Assembly: GCF_004295795.1 (NCBI RefSeq)
Contig: NZ_SEBR01000014.1
Span: 1 to 64,000, forward strand
Direction of reading: 5' to 3'
Source of the DNA: Flavobacterium sp.
GTDB lineage: Bacteria; Bacteroidota; Bacteroidia; Flavobacteriales; Flavobacteriaceae
DNA length: 64,000 nt
The notes under the pieces are model-generated. The model was not told the origin of the DNA, did no database searches, and worked only from the letters and a program-made list of their open reading frames with translations. Within the stretch, counting starts at the first letter, position 1, and each line of letters starts with the position of its first letter. The position numbers and the translations under genes were made by a program. Below are positions 36,264-44,605 of the stretch, in pieces.

Positions 36264-36410
36264 ATATTTTGGGTTATATGGTAAATGGCGCTGCGCTTAA
36301 AGATTCTTTTTTTCTTCGATTGCAAGTACTTTTTAGGTAATGACAAGATTTTCCCACAGGATTACGTCGCTTCGCGACGTGATCCATGTGAGGGTGAACC
36401 CTCACATAAT

Positions 36411-36473
36411 AAATTCAAAAAAAAACTGGGCAATCAAGCGAAGCTTGTTGCCCAGTTTTTTTTTGAATTTATT
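36411..36473. terminator. Long bidirectional hairpin terminator next to tRNA-Tyr
   Basis: A near-perfect inverted repeat of about 28 bp per arm: AAATTC, nine A, CTGGGCAA on the left and TTGCCCAG, nine T, GAATTT on the right, with an inner CAAGC/GCTTG stem. On the minus strand it is the natural terminator of the tRNA gene, three nt downstream. It would act equally well on plus-strand transcripts. Confidence 0.8.
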
Positions 36474-36475
36474 TG

Positions 36476-36556
36476 TGGGAAGAGCAGGATTCGAACCTGC
36501 GAAGGTTTCCCAACGGATTTACAGTCCGTCCTCGTTGGCCGCTTGAGTATCTTCCC
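36476..36556 (-). tRNA. tRNA-Tyr (GTA)
   Basis: On the minus strand the acceptor arms are GGGAAGA and TCTTCCC with discriminator A. The anticodon arm reads ACGGA-CTGTAAA-TCCGT, giving anticodon GTA (Tyr). The T arm contains GGTTCGAATCC. The variable region is long, as expected for class II tRNA-Tyr in bacteria. CCA is not encoded. A consensus promoter (36573-36602) and a terminator (36411-36473) flank it. Confidence 0.95.
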
Positions 36557-36572
36557 TTGGCGTTAACGGGTG

Positions 36573-36602
36573 CAAATATAAGCCGCTTTTTGGGCTTTGC
36601 AA
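36573..36602 (-). promoter_or_regulatory. Consensus promoter of tRNA-Tyr
   Basis: On the minus strand TTG (36602-36600), exactly 19 nt, then TATATTTG (36580-36573), 16 nt before the mature tRNA. This is the best match to the Bacteroidota TTG-N19-TAnnTTTG promoter in the window. Confidence 0.8.
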
Positions 36603-36665
36603 GTTTATTAAAAAATTATTTCAGAAGTATTTCGCAACAATCTGAATCCCAATAACTACAAGCAT

Positions 36666-36690
36666 AAAAAAATCCTCCGGGCGGAGGATC
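36666..36690 (-). terminator. Terminator of the TlpA-like gene
   Basis: On the minus strand ATCCTCC pairs with GGAGGAT around a GCCC loop and is followed by seven T residues, just after the stop at 36694. Confidence 0.85.
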
Positions 36691-36693
36691 GTA

Positions 36694-37830
36694 TTATTTC
36701 GGTACGTCTGGCTTGGCGAGCCATTCTTCGACTTTCTTGCGAAGTTCTGCTCCGTGAAGGTCTTTTCCCACAACAACTCCGTATTGGTTCACGACAAAGC
36801 TGCTTGGAATCGCTTCTACTCCGTAGCGTTGCGCGATCGGGTCTTTCCATTCCTGAAGATTGGAAACCTGCGTCCAGGCAAGTCCGTCTTTGGCGATCGC
36901 TTCTTTCCATTTGTCGGCAGATTTGTCCAATGAAACACCAACGATATTCAAACCTTTGGCGTGGAATTCATTGTAAAGCGCGACGACTTCCGGATTCGCT
37001 TTTCGGCAAGGACCGCACCAGGAAGCCCAAAAATCGATAAGCGTGACTTTTCCGCGGGCGTCTTTAAGCGAAACCTGTTTTCCGTCTGGCGTGGCGGCCG
37101 AAAATTCCGGAGCGCGTTTTCCCGCTTCGACCACTTTCGCTTTCTTGATCTGTTCGCCAAGCTTCTTTCCTGCTTTGGTCTTTTTGAGTTCAGGGTCGAG
37201 GTTGTTGTACATGGTCTCGATTTCCGGAATATTCGGCTCATAAGTCCTGAATCCGTTTCCGATAAGGAAAATCGAAATATAAGCTTTCGGGTTGTCTTTC
37301 GTCCACTTCATGATCTTCTCTGTGATCACTTTCTGCCTGCCGTCCATGTCCTTGCGGATCTTGTTCACCGTGGCCGTGTCGTTCTTTTGTTGCGCAGCCA
37401 GATACTGCGGCTGGATTTTCTTCCACTGCTCGCCCAGCTCAAGTGTCAGTTTCGAGCTCAGCTCACCATATTCGGTAAACTTGTCGTTGTTGAAAGTTCC
37501 GGAAACCTTGTTCTTGAAAATACTGTCTTTGTTGATGGCCACATCAATCGTTCCTTCTTCGGCTATGAATGGGGAAATCGTCTGCAGACCTTCGATTTCG
37601 AGTCCATACATTTCAGGCTCTGTCGCCGTTCCCTTGAATTCGAATTTTCCGTTTTCGATCTTTACCGTGTCGACGTTGACAGATCCTATCGAGTCATCTT
37701 GTCTCTTGAGGATGATTTTTTTTCCGTCCACTCCAGAAACGGTTCCTTTGAGTACGAACTCGTTTTCGCCAACCGAATTACAGGCGATCAAAAGTGCCGG
37801 GATGGCCAGTGCCAAAAAAGCTTTTTTCAT
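36694..37830 (-). CDS. TlpA-like thiol-disulfide lipoprotein with DUF4369
   Basis: A 378-aa lipoprotein. The signal peptide MKKAFLALAIPALLIAC ends at Cys17. Residues ~25-110 form the DUF4369 domain, a middle helical region follows (about 120-240), and a thioredoxin-like AhpC/TSA domain fills the rest with ASWCGPCRKANPE (redox cysteines near residues 271 and 274) and a cis-Pro region GVEAIPSSFVVN. It probably reduces or exchanges disulfides in the periplasm, for example during cytochrome c maturation or stress. A -7 element lies 23 nt upstream and a terminator follows, so it is monocistronic. Confidence 0.9.
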   Translation of the reverse strand: MKKAFLALAIPALLIACNSVGENEFVLKGTVSGVDGKKIILKRQDDSIGSVNVDTVKIENGKFEFKGTATEPEMYGLEIEGLQTISPFIAEEGTIDVAINKDSIFKNKVSGTFNNDKFTEYGELSSKLTLELGEQWKKIQPQYLAAQQKNDTATVNKIRKDMDGRQKVITEKIMKWTKDNPKAYISIFLIGNGFRTYEPNIPEIETMYNNLDPELKKTKAGKKLGEQIKKAKVVEAGKRAPEFSAATPDGKQVSLKDARGKVTLIDFWASWCGPCRKANPEVVALYNEFHAKGLNIVGVSLDKSADKWKEAIAKDGLAWTQVSNLQEWKDPIAQRYGVEAIPSSFVVNQYGVVVGKDLHGAELRKKVEEWLAKPDVPK

Positions 37831-37853
37831 TATTAAAATTGATTTTTCGTGTG

Positions 37854-37894
37854 CAAATGTATCTAAAAATAAAGCCGTACACGAATCGCACGGC
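37854..37894 (-). promoter_or_regulatory. MBL-rhodanese terminator adjoining the TlpA-like promoter
   Basis: On the minus strand a GCCGT/ACGGC hairpin (37894-37874) followed by a T-rich stretch ends the MBL-rhodanese transcript. Immediately after it, TACATTTG (37861-37854) is the -7 element of the TlpA-like gene, 23 nt before its ATG. Terminator and promoter are therefore back to back. Confidence 0.6.
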
Positions 37895-37917
37895 CTAAAA
37901 TTTTCTTATTGTTTGGG

Positions 37918-39324
37918 TTACTTCGAATTCGACGGACAGGCGAAATTGCTCAACGCAACATCGGTCTTGCGAATGCCTGCCATTCCTTTCTCGACGTTGG
38001 TGAAATTGTGTATGCCGCGCGACTTGAGGATCGATCCCATGATCACCGAACGATAGCCGCCGGCGCAATGCAGATAGAATTCTTCCTTGGGCAAACCCGC
38101 GAAATTCTCGTTCACATCGTCAAGCGGGAAACTCAACGCGTCTTTGATGTGTTCCGATTCGAATTCACCCGGTTTTCTGGCGTCGACGATCGGTTTTTCG
38201 GTCGCGGCCGATGCGAATTCCTCGGGCGATACCGACTTCATTGCATCGGTCTCGAATCCGGCATTTTTCCAGCTTTCGATTCCGCCTTCGAGATAACCGA
38301 CGACGTGGTCGAACCCGACGCGCGAAAGTCTCGTGATCGCTTCTTCCTCTTTGCCCTCGGGCGTGACGAGCAGCAAAGGCTGGTTCACGTTCATCAGCAA
38401 AGCACCGACCCAAGGCGCAAATTGGCCCTGCAATCCGATGAAGATCGAATTCGGGATGTGTTCTTTCACAAAGTCGTTTTCATGTCTCACGTCAAGCACG
38501 ACCGCGTCCGTTTCGTTTGCCGCAGCTTCGAAAGCTTTCGCAGACAACGCCCTTTTGCTGTTGGCCAGAATCGCGTCGAGGCTTTCGTAACCTTTGCTGT
38601 TCATCTTGACATTTTGCGGGAAATAGGCTGGAGGCGCGCCAAGTCCATTTAGCAGTTCTTCGGTAAATTCGGCTTTGGTCATGTCCTGACGCAAAGCGTA
38701 ATTCGTTCTTTTTTGGTTGCCGAGTGTATCGGTGGTTTCCTTGCTCATGTTTTTTCCGCAAGCGCTTCCGGCTCCGTGACTTGGGTAAACGATCAAATCG
38801 TCGGCCAACGGCATTATTTTCTCACGAAGCGAATCGAACAGGTAACCGGCCAATTTCTCTTGCGTCAGATCGGCTACGGCTTCCTGGGCCAAATCGGGTC
38901 TGCCGACATCACCTATAAATAAGGTATCGCCCGTGATGATGCCATATGGTTTTCCGGTTTCATCCGAAAGCAGATAACAAGTACTTTCCATAGTGTGGCC
39001 CGGCGTATGGATAGCTTTGATGGTGTATTTCCCGATTTTGAATTCCTCATTGTCAGTGGCGATGTGGGCTTCGAATTCTGGTTTTGCCGTCGGTCCGTAG
39101 ACGATTTTGGCAGCTGTTTTCTTGGCCAGATCCAAATGTCCCGAAACGAAATCGGCATGGAAATGGGTTTCGAAGATGTACTTTATGGTAGCGTTGTCGT
39201 TTTGTGCCTTTTCGATATAAGGCGAGACTTCGCGCAACGGGTCAAAAATGGCCGCTTCTCCATCACTTTCCAGGTAATAGGCGGCCTGAGCGATGCATCC
39301 GGTGTAGATTTGTTCGATTTTCAT
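37918..39324 (-). CDS. MBL-fold hydrolase with two rhodanese domains
   Basis: A 468-aa persulfide dioxygenase-like protein. Residues 1-~230 form the metallo-beta-lactamase domain with metal motifs HFHADFVSGH (about 49-58), HTPGHT, and GDTLFIGDVGRPDL. Two rhodanese domains follow. The first has no cysteine where the active site should be (LLLVTPEGKEEE); the second has LHCAGGYRS with the active Cys. This layout occurs in proteins that oxidise or transfer persulfide sulfur, so sulfide detoxification is the likely role. The start at 39324 is fixed by homology; the frame runs open to 40200 only because it is antisense to the vWA gene. Confidence 0.9.
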   Translation of the reverse strand: MKIEQIYTGCIAQAAYYLESDGEAAIFDPLREVSPYIEKAQNDNATIKYIFETHFHADFVSGHLDLAKKTAAKIVYGPTAKPEFEAHIATDNEEFKIGKYTIKAIHTPGHTMESTCYLLSDETGKPYGIITGDTLFIGDVGRPDLAQEAVADLTQEKLAGYLFDSLREKIMPLADDLIVYPSHGAGSACGKNMSKETTDTLGNQKRTNYALRQDMTKAEFTEELLNGLGAPPAYFPQNVKMNSKGYESLDAILANSKRALSAKAFEAAANETDAVVLDVRHENDFVKEHIPNSIFIGLQGQFAPWVGALLMNVNQPLLLVTPEGKEEEAITRLSRVGFDHVVGYLEGGIESWKNAGFETDAMKSVSPEEFASAATEKPIVDARKPGEFESEHIKDALSFPLDDVNENFAGLPKEEFYLHCAGGYRSVIMGSILKSRGIHNFTNVEKGMAGIRKTDVALSNFACPSNSK

Positions 39325-39450
39325 GACTGTAAGTTTGGCTTTTGCCGGGCATAAAAGTACGATTTTTATGGGTTTGGACTGGTTCCGATTTAACTTAAAA
39401 TTAGTATCGGCCCAAAGCTCCAACCGACGATTTTGCCGTAATTTTAGCCT

Positions 39451-40572
39451 ATGGACAATATATTCAAAAAAGGGTTTCGCTTCCATTCTTACCAAGCGCC
39501 CGAATTGTCGCCATTCGATCGTCTCTTCGACATTTTCAAGGAACTCATCACGCATACATCGGGCGATCTCGACGAAGCGCTTGATTGGTTGCGCGAACTG
39601 GATTCCGAATACAATCTCACCGACGAAAACTATACGATAGCGCATTTTGTTGAGGATCTGAAGAAAAAAGGCTACATCCGCGAGGAATTCGAAGACGACG
39701 GAACGCCCGGATTGTCGATCACGGCAAAGACCGAACGCGCCATCCGCAAACAAGCTTTGGAGCATATTTTTGGGAATCTGCAAAAACAGGGATCGGGCAA
39801 CCACCGCACGAAATTCACGGGAAGAGGTGACGAACATACCGGAGAATTCCGCGAATACCAATTCGGCGACGGACTCGAAAGGATCTCGCTTACCGAAAGT
39901 TTGAGAAACGCCCAGATCAACAACGGAATGGACGAATTCCGCCTGACGGAAAACGACCTGATCGTCGAAGAAGCGCGTTTCAAAGCCCAAATGAGCACGG
40001 TTTTGATGATCGATATCTCGCACAGCATGATTTTGTACGGCGAAGATCGCATCACGCCAGCCAAGAAGGTCGCGATGGCTTTGGCTGAACTGATCACGAC
40101 GCGCTATCCGAAAGACACCTTGGACATAATCGTATTCGGGAATGACGCTTGGTCGATCGCTATCAAAGATCTTCCGTATCTCAAGGTCGGACCTTATCAC
40201 ACCAATACTGTCGCGGGTTTGCAGTTGGCAATGGACATTCTAAGGAGAAAGCGAAATACCAACAAACAGATTTTCATGATCACAGATGGAAAGCCGAGTT
40301 GTGTGCGCGAACGCGACGGATCGTATTACATGAACAGCAACGGCCTAGACGAATATATCGTGGACAAATGCTATACTCAGGCAGCCCAGGCGCGAAGGTT
40401 GCACATTCCCATCACGACTTTCATGATTGCCGAAGATCCTTATTTGCAGCGTTTCGTGAGCCTTTTCACCGAAGCCAATCAAGGCAAAGCGTTCTACACC
40501 GGGCTTAAAGGTCTTGGCGAGATGATTTTTGAGGATTATGAGGCGAACCGTCGGAAGCGGATTCGGGGATGA
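39451..40572 (+). CDS. vWA domain protein partner of a MoxR-like ATPase
   Basis: A 373-aa cytoplasmic protein. The C-terminal von Willebrand A domain has an intact MIDAS motif, DISHS (about 188-192), plus a Thr in ITDGKPS. The N-terminal ~180 residues are helical and charged. Such proteins work with AAA+ ATPases of the MoxR/magnesium-chelatase type as chaperone or metal-insertion pairs, and one is encoded 171 bp downstream. TAATTTTA lies only 4 nt before this ATG, so the transcript start is unclear. A microsatellite follows the stop directly. Confidence 0.88.
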   Translation: MDNIFKKGFRFHSYQAPELSPFDRLFDIFKELITHTSGDLDEALDWLRELDSEYNLTDENYTIAHFVEDLKKKGYIREEFEDDGTPGLSITAKTERAIRKQALEHIFGNLQKQGSGNHRTKFTGRGDEHTGEFREYQFGDGLERISLTESLRNAQINNGMDEFRLTENDLIVEEARFKAQMSTVLMIDISHSMILYGEDRITPAKKVAMALAELITTRYPKDTLDIIVFGNDAWSIAIKDLPYLKVGPYHTNTVAGLQLAMDILRRKRNTNKQIFMITDGKPSCVRERDGSYYMNSNGLDEYIVDKCYTQAAQARRLHIPITTFMIAEDPYLQRFVSLFTEANQGKAFYTGLKGLGEMIFEDYEANRRKRIRG

Positions 40573-40743
40573 TTCAGTTGCAGTTGCAGAAGCAGTTGTA
40601 GTTGCAGAAGCAGTTGCATTTGCAGATTTATAAACAGATGCAGAAGCAGTTGCAGAAATCGAAGCAGTTTGTTTCGCAGTAAATAGCAGAATGGCCGATC
40701 GATTAAACAGATGAGATCGTCGGCTTAACAATTAGAATTCAAT
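40573..40743. repeat. CAGTTG/CAGAAG hexanucleotide microsatellite
   Basis: From about 40576 to 40670 the sequence is imperfect six-base units (GCAGTT, GCAGAA, GTAGTT, GCATTT). Its reverse complement matches the CTGC-rich microsatellite at 34647-34736. It fills the gap between the vWA and ATPase genes, which are otherwise likely co-transcribed. No gene is seen here. Confidence 0.8.
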
Positions 40744-42207
40744 ATGGAAAATCAGACTATAAAAACAATAGGACAATTAAGGCAATCGGGTTATGTTTCG
40801 AAATCGATCAAAGACGAGCTGAGAGACAACCTGATCGCAAGCATAAAGACCAAGAAATCAGCTTTCGAAGGCATTCACGGATTCGAGAATACGGTTATAC
40901 CGGAACTTGAACGCGCGATACTTTCGCGTCACAATATCAATTTATTAGGACTTCGCGGACAAGCAAAAACGAGACTTGCCAGACTGATGGTAAATTTGCT
41001 CGACGAATACATTCCGGTTGTCGAAGGTTCCGAAATAAACGACGATCCTTTGCGCCCGATTTCGCGTTTCGCCTTGGACTTGATCGCCGAAAAAGGAGAC
41101 GATACGCCCATTTCGTGGTTGCACAGAAACGATCGTTTTCTGGAGAAATTAGCGACGCCCGACGTAACTGTCGCAGATTTGATCGGTGATGTCGATCCGA
41201 TAAAAGCCGCGAATCTGAAACTTTCTTACGCCGACGATCGCGTCGTGCACTTCGGGATGATTCCGCGCGCCAACCGCTGTATTTTCGTCATAAACGAATT
41301 GCCCGATCTTCAAGCAAGAATTCAGGTGGCCTTGTTTAACATCTTGCAGGAAGGCGATGTACAGATTCGCGGTTTCAAGGTTAGATTGCCTTTGGACATG
41401 CAATTCGTATTTACCGCAAACCCTGAAGATTACACGAATCGCGGCAGCATCGTCACGCCGTTGAAAGACCGCATCGGCTCCCAGATCCTGACGCATTATC
41501 CCGACACGATCGAAGTCGCAAGAACGATTACCGAACAGGAAGCAAAACTCGACAAGCGACAGGAGGAAAGCGTTTACGTGCCATCTTTGGCAAAAGACCT
41601 TCTGGAACAAATCGGGTTCGAGGCGCGCGAAAGCGAATTCATCGACAACAAAAGCGGCGTCAGCGCGCGAATGAGCATCACGGCCTATGAAAACTTGCTG
41701 AGTACGGCCGAAAGACGCGCGCTGAAATCAGGCGTTGACAAAACTTCGGTGCGTCTCTCGGACTTTTTGGGAATTATTCCGGCGTTGACCGGAAAAGTGG
41801 AACTGGTGTATGAAGGCGAACAGGAAGGCGCGGCATTCGTCGCCCAAAGATTGCTGTCAGACGCAGTGAAAACGACCTTTTCGAATCTGTTCCCGAAAAT
41901 AGAGAAACTCGAGAAACAAGGCCAGGACAATGCTTATAAGGAAATCGTCGACTGGTTCTTTACCGAATCCGGATTCGAACTGGCCGATGAAGCGTCTGAC
42001 CAAGAATACAAAAAAACGTTGGATTTTGTCACGCCACTATCTGACCTGATGAAAAAATACCAACCGGACACGCCTGAAAAAGACGTGCCATTCGTAAAAG
42101 AACTGGTATTGTGGGGATTGGTCGAAAACAACAAACTGAGTAAAGACAGGTTTACCGAGGGTTTCCAATTCAAGGATCCTTACGGCAGCTACATCAGCAA
42201 GTTGTGA
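40744..42207 (+). CDS. MoxR/magnesium chelatase-type AAA+ ATPase
   Basis: A 487-aa ATPase with Walker A GLRGQAKT (69-76), a Walker B-like FVINELPDLQ (Asn instead of the usual first Asp), sensor 1 VFTANPEDYTNRG and the downstream arginine DRIGSQ. The order matches the ChlI/MoxR clade. The last ~120 residues are helical and unique. Together with the vWA protein upstream it probably forms a remodelling complex; no chlorophyll or cobalamin pathway genes are nearby, so magnesium chelation is unlikely. It converges directly with the small coiled-coil gene. Confidence 0.88.
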   Translation: MENQTIKTIGQLRQSGYVSKSIKDELRDNLIASIKTKKSAFEGIHGFENTVIPELERAILSRHNINLLGLRGQAKTRLARLMVNLLDEYIPVVEGSEINDDPLRPISRFALDLIAEKGDDTPISWLHRNDRFLEKLATPDVTVADLIGDVDPIKAANLKLSYADDRVVHFGMIPRANRCIFVINELPDLQARIQVALFNILQEGDVQIRGFKVRLPLDMQFVFTANPEDYTNRGSIVTPLKDRIGSQILTHYPDTIEVARTITEQEAKLDKRQEESVYVPSLAKDLLEQIGFEARESEFIDNKSGVSARMSITAYENLLSTAERRALKSGVDKTSVRLSDFLGIIPALTGKVELVYEGEQEGAAFVAQRLLSDAVKTTFSNLFPKIEKLEKQGQDNAYKEIVDWFFTESGFELADEASDQEYKKTLDFVTPLSDLMKKYQPDTPEKDVPFVKELVLWGLVENNKLSKDRFTEGFQFKDPYGSYISKL

Positions 42208-42450
42208 TCAGGCACTCGCGAGTGTATTGATTCTGGTTCGGCAAACGTGAAGTTCACCTTGGGCGTGTTCAAGCTCGTTCATGGTGATTTTCATGTCGAG
42301 CGTAAGCTGTTTGAGTTCGCGTCTGAAGATCGCGTCTTCGGGTTTTTGGTCGAGTTGGGAGCGTACATTTCTGAGTTTTTCTTCCAGCATTTTTACGGTT
42401 TCCCGCGCTTTTTCGACCTGCAGTTCATAATCCAGGCAGGTTGTACTCAT
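42208..42450 (-). CDS. Small coiled-coil protein, 80 aa
   Basis: Not recognised. Almost the whole sequence is a predicted coiled coil (YELQVEKARETVKMLEEKL; LKQLTLDMKITMNELEHA) with two cysteines, near each end. No membrane or signal sequence. The stop abuts the ATPase stop with no gap. Composition and heptad pattern suggest a real protein rather than a shadow, but there is no homology support. Confidence 0.55.
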   Translation of the reverse strand: MSTTCLDYELQVEKARETVKMLEEKLRNVRSQLDQKPEDAIFRRELKQLTLDMKITMNELEHAQGELHVCRTRINTLASA

Positions 42451-42536
42451 TATCGTTTATTTGTGTTATTGTTTCTCGATTGCTAATATACAGACAATTA
42501 AATTTCGCGCAATTACCTAAAAGCGGTATTTTGAAT

Positions 42537-42558
42537 ATATCCCTAAAATCAGGGATAT
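42537..42558. promoter_or_regulatory. Perfect hairpin upstream of the endonuclease gene
   Basis: ATATCCCT pairs exactly with AGGGATAT around a 6-nt loop (42537-42558). It lies between the divergently read coiled-coil and endonuclease genes, 60 nt upstream of the endonuclease's TACCTTTA element (42618-42625). No T-run follows on either strand, so an operator is more likely than a terminator. Confidence 0.35.
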
Positions 42559-42646
42559 TTAACAGGTTGATAATCGGGTTTTTAACGAAAATTCCTTCAC
42601 GGGCTGCGATAAAAATGTACCTTTACGGTGACTAAAATTTCCCGTA

Positions 42647-44605
42647 ATGTTCAAAAATACGCTGGGCTTCCTGCTGCTTTTGTGCTCGTTTTCGAGTTTT
42701 TCGCAGGTTGTCATCAATGAATTGGATTCCGATACACCAAGTACAGACGACAAGGAATTCGTAGAACTCAAGTCCAACGTCCCGAATTTTCCGCTTGACG
42801 GATACGTGTTGGTTTTCTACAACGGAGCCACGAATTCGAACCGAAGTTATTTCGTGCTCGACCTCGACGGACTCATAACTGACGCAAACGGCATCGTCCA
42901 CATCGGAAACCAACTGGTAGCGCCCGTTCCGGCGAGGATTTTCTCGAACAGCGTAATCCAGAACGGAGCTGACGGCGTGGCCTTGTATGTAGGAAACGGC
43001 TCCGATTTTCCAAACAACACCATAGCGCATTCCAACAATCTCATCAGCGCACTCATTTACGGAAACAACAATCCAGATGCCACGACCTTGATGTCGCTTT
43101 TGGGCGTTTCGGTACAATATAACGAAGCCGCGAACGGACTCGGCACGACGCAATCGCTCCAAAGGAAAGCCGACGGAACTTACGAGGCAAAAGCTCCGAC
43201 TCCGGGCGAGAACAACGACGGAAGCGGCATAGTTTTCAACGGACTGACAGCGAGTTCCAACATTACCTACGAAATTGCCGAAGGTGCAAGCATGACTTTG
43301 ACGTTCAGCACGCAAACGCCGGTAACATCGGCGCTCACATTTACTTTCTCTTTCGAAGGAACGACGTTTTCCACAGCCGATTTCACCGGAAATACAACTC
43401 TTACGATTCCGACGGGAGCGACAACCGCGACGACGCAAATTACTATCGTTGACGACAATCTCGACGAAGGCGACGAGGTTTTCAGGCTCAAATTCGGAAC
43501 GCTTCCAACAGGATACGTGAGGATGAACGACAATCTTCCGTTCATCGTGATCGACAACGATTTTACGACGGCAACTTACGGAACGCCGCTGAATCCAACC
43601 TACGGACTGGTCACACCGGGAATTCCGGCGGGGTATTACGATTCGCTCGAAGGAAAAGCCGGAGTCGAACTCAAGCAAGCCATCCAGGCGATCATCGCAA
43701 ATCCAAATGTCGTGCGCGCCCAGAATTACGGCGACATCCAATATATGTTGCAGGACGCCGACCAGAATCCTTTGAACAGCAATCAGGTTTGGTTGATGTA
43801 TGTCGAGCAGCCAAGAGGCAAATATAAGTTCCAATCGACAGCATCGAATACGGGTTCCTGGAACCGCGAGCACATTTTTCCGCAATCGCGCGGCGGATTT
43901 TCGGATGGAACGAGCAGTCAGGCTGACGGAATAAACGTCTGGCTTCCGACAGGTCCGGGCGATATTCTGGCCGGTCACGCCGACGGACACCACATCAGGG
44001 CAGAAGACGGGCCCGAAAATTCCTCGAGAAACAACCGCGATTACGGATCGGACTACAACGGGCCGGCAGGAAACCAAGGCAGCTGGAAAGGCGATGTGGC
44101 GAGAGCGTTGTTTTACATGGCGGTGCGCTACAACGGACTCAATCTCGTCGTCGGGAATCCTGACGATACGACCGGAAACCAAGTCATGGGCGACCTGATC
44201 TCACTTTTGGCGTGGAATCACAGCGATCCCGCGGACGATTTCGAGATGCACCACAACAACGTGATCTACAACTGGCAACTGAACCGGAATCCGTTCGTGG
44301 ATTATCCGGATTTGGCCGATTATGTGTATGGACAATTCGCCGGTGCAAGCTGGCACGCGCCTTTGTCGACGCCAAGTCCTGAAAAACCAAAAGTCGCTTT
44401 GTATCCGAATCCATCTAAAAACCAATTCCGCCTTTCGGGAATCGAAACGGCGAGTATCGAGATTTTCAGCGTTGCGGGAATGAAAGTAATGGAAGCACAG
44501 GTTTCAGGAACCGACGCAGTGAATTTCGACCTGAAAACGGGAATGTATCTTGTGAAAGTTTTGTCCGACGGAAAAGCTACCACGCTAAAACTCGTGGTGA
44601 AATAA
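42647..44605 (+). CDS. T9SS-exported endonuclease I-type nuclease with lamin-tail domain
   Basis: A 652-aa secreted nuclease. Signal peptide about 1-19 (LLLLCSFSSFSQ). A lamin-tail-like domain opens with VVINELDSDTPSTDDKEFVEL. A Calx-beta-like domain (about 205-305) has the acidic DDNLDEGDEVF. The endonuclease I domain (about 330-575) carries the metal-finger SWNREHIFPQSRGG (about 404-417) and WKGDVARALFYMAVRY. The C-terminus (about 585-652, VALYPNPSKNQFRLSG ... GMYLVKVLSDGK) is a type A sorting domain for type IX secretion. It probably degrades extracellular DNA for nutrient release. It converges with the kinase gene with no gap. Confidence 0.92.
   Translation: MFKNTLGFLLLLCSFSSFSQVVINELDSDTPSTDDKEFVELKSNVPNFPLDGYVLVFYNGATNSNRSYFVLDLDGLITDANGIVHIGNQLVAPVPARIFSNSVIQNGADGVALYVGNGSDFPNNTIAHSNNLISALIYGNNNPDATTLMSLLGVSVQYNEAANGLGTTQSLQRKADGTYEAKAPTPGENNDGSGIVFNGLTASSNITYEIAEGASMTLTFSTQTPVTSALTFTFSFEGTTFSTADFTGNTTLTIPTGATTATTQITIVDDNLDEGDEVFRLKFGTLPTGYVRMNDNLPFIVIDNDFTTATYGTPLNPTYGLVTPGIPAGYYDSLEGKAGVELKQAIQAIIANPNVVRAQNYGDIQYMLQDADQNPLNSNQVWLMYVEQPRGKYKFQSTASNTGSWNREHIFPQSRGGFSDGTSSQADGINVWLPTGPGDILAGHADGHHIRAEDGPENSSRNNRDYGSDYNGPAGNQGSWKGDVARALFYMAVRYNGLNLVVGNPDDTTGNQVMGDLISLLAWNHSDPADDFEMHHNNVIYNWQLNRNPFVDYPDLADYVYGQFAGASWHAPLSTPSPEKPKVALYPNPSKNQFRLSGIETASIEIFSVAGMKVMEAQVSGTDAVNFDLKTGMYLVKVLSDGKATTLKLVVK

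Larger units (their letters stand above)
36046..36475. other. 430-bp gene-free region before tRNA-Tyr
   Basis: It holds a G/T-rich stretch (about 36046-36110), a five-copy tandem repeat (36116-36263) and a very long hairpin (36411-36473). A short palindrome (GAGGGTGAACCCTC, about 36390-36403) lies between. No gene is supported. Confidence 0.6.

Noticed and set aside
39325..40200. N-terminal extension of the MBL-rhodanese frame
   Set aside because: These ~290 codons are antisense to the vWA gene; homology begins exactly at the ATG at 39324.
42632..44182. 516-codon minus-strand ORF opposite the T9SS endonuclease
   Set aside because: Antisense of a gene with signal peptide, nuclease motif and sorting domain; the product is Arg/Val-rich with no domain.
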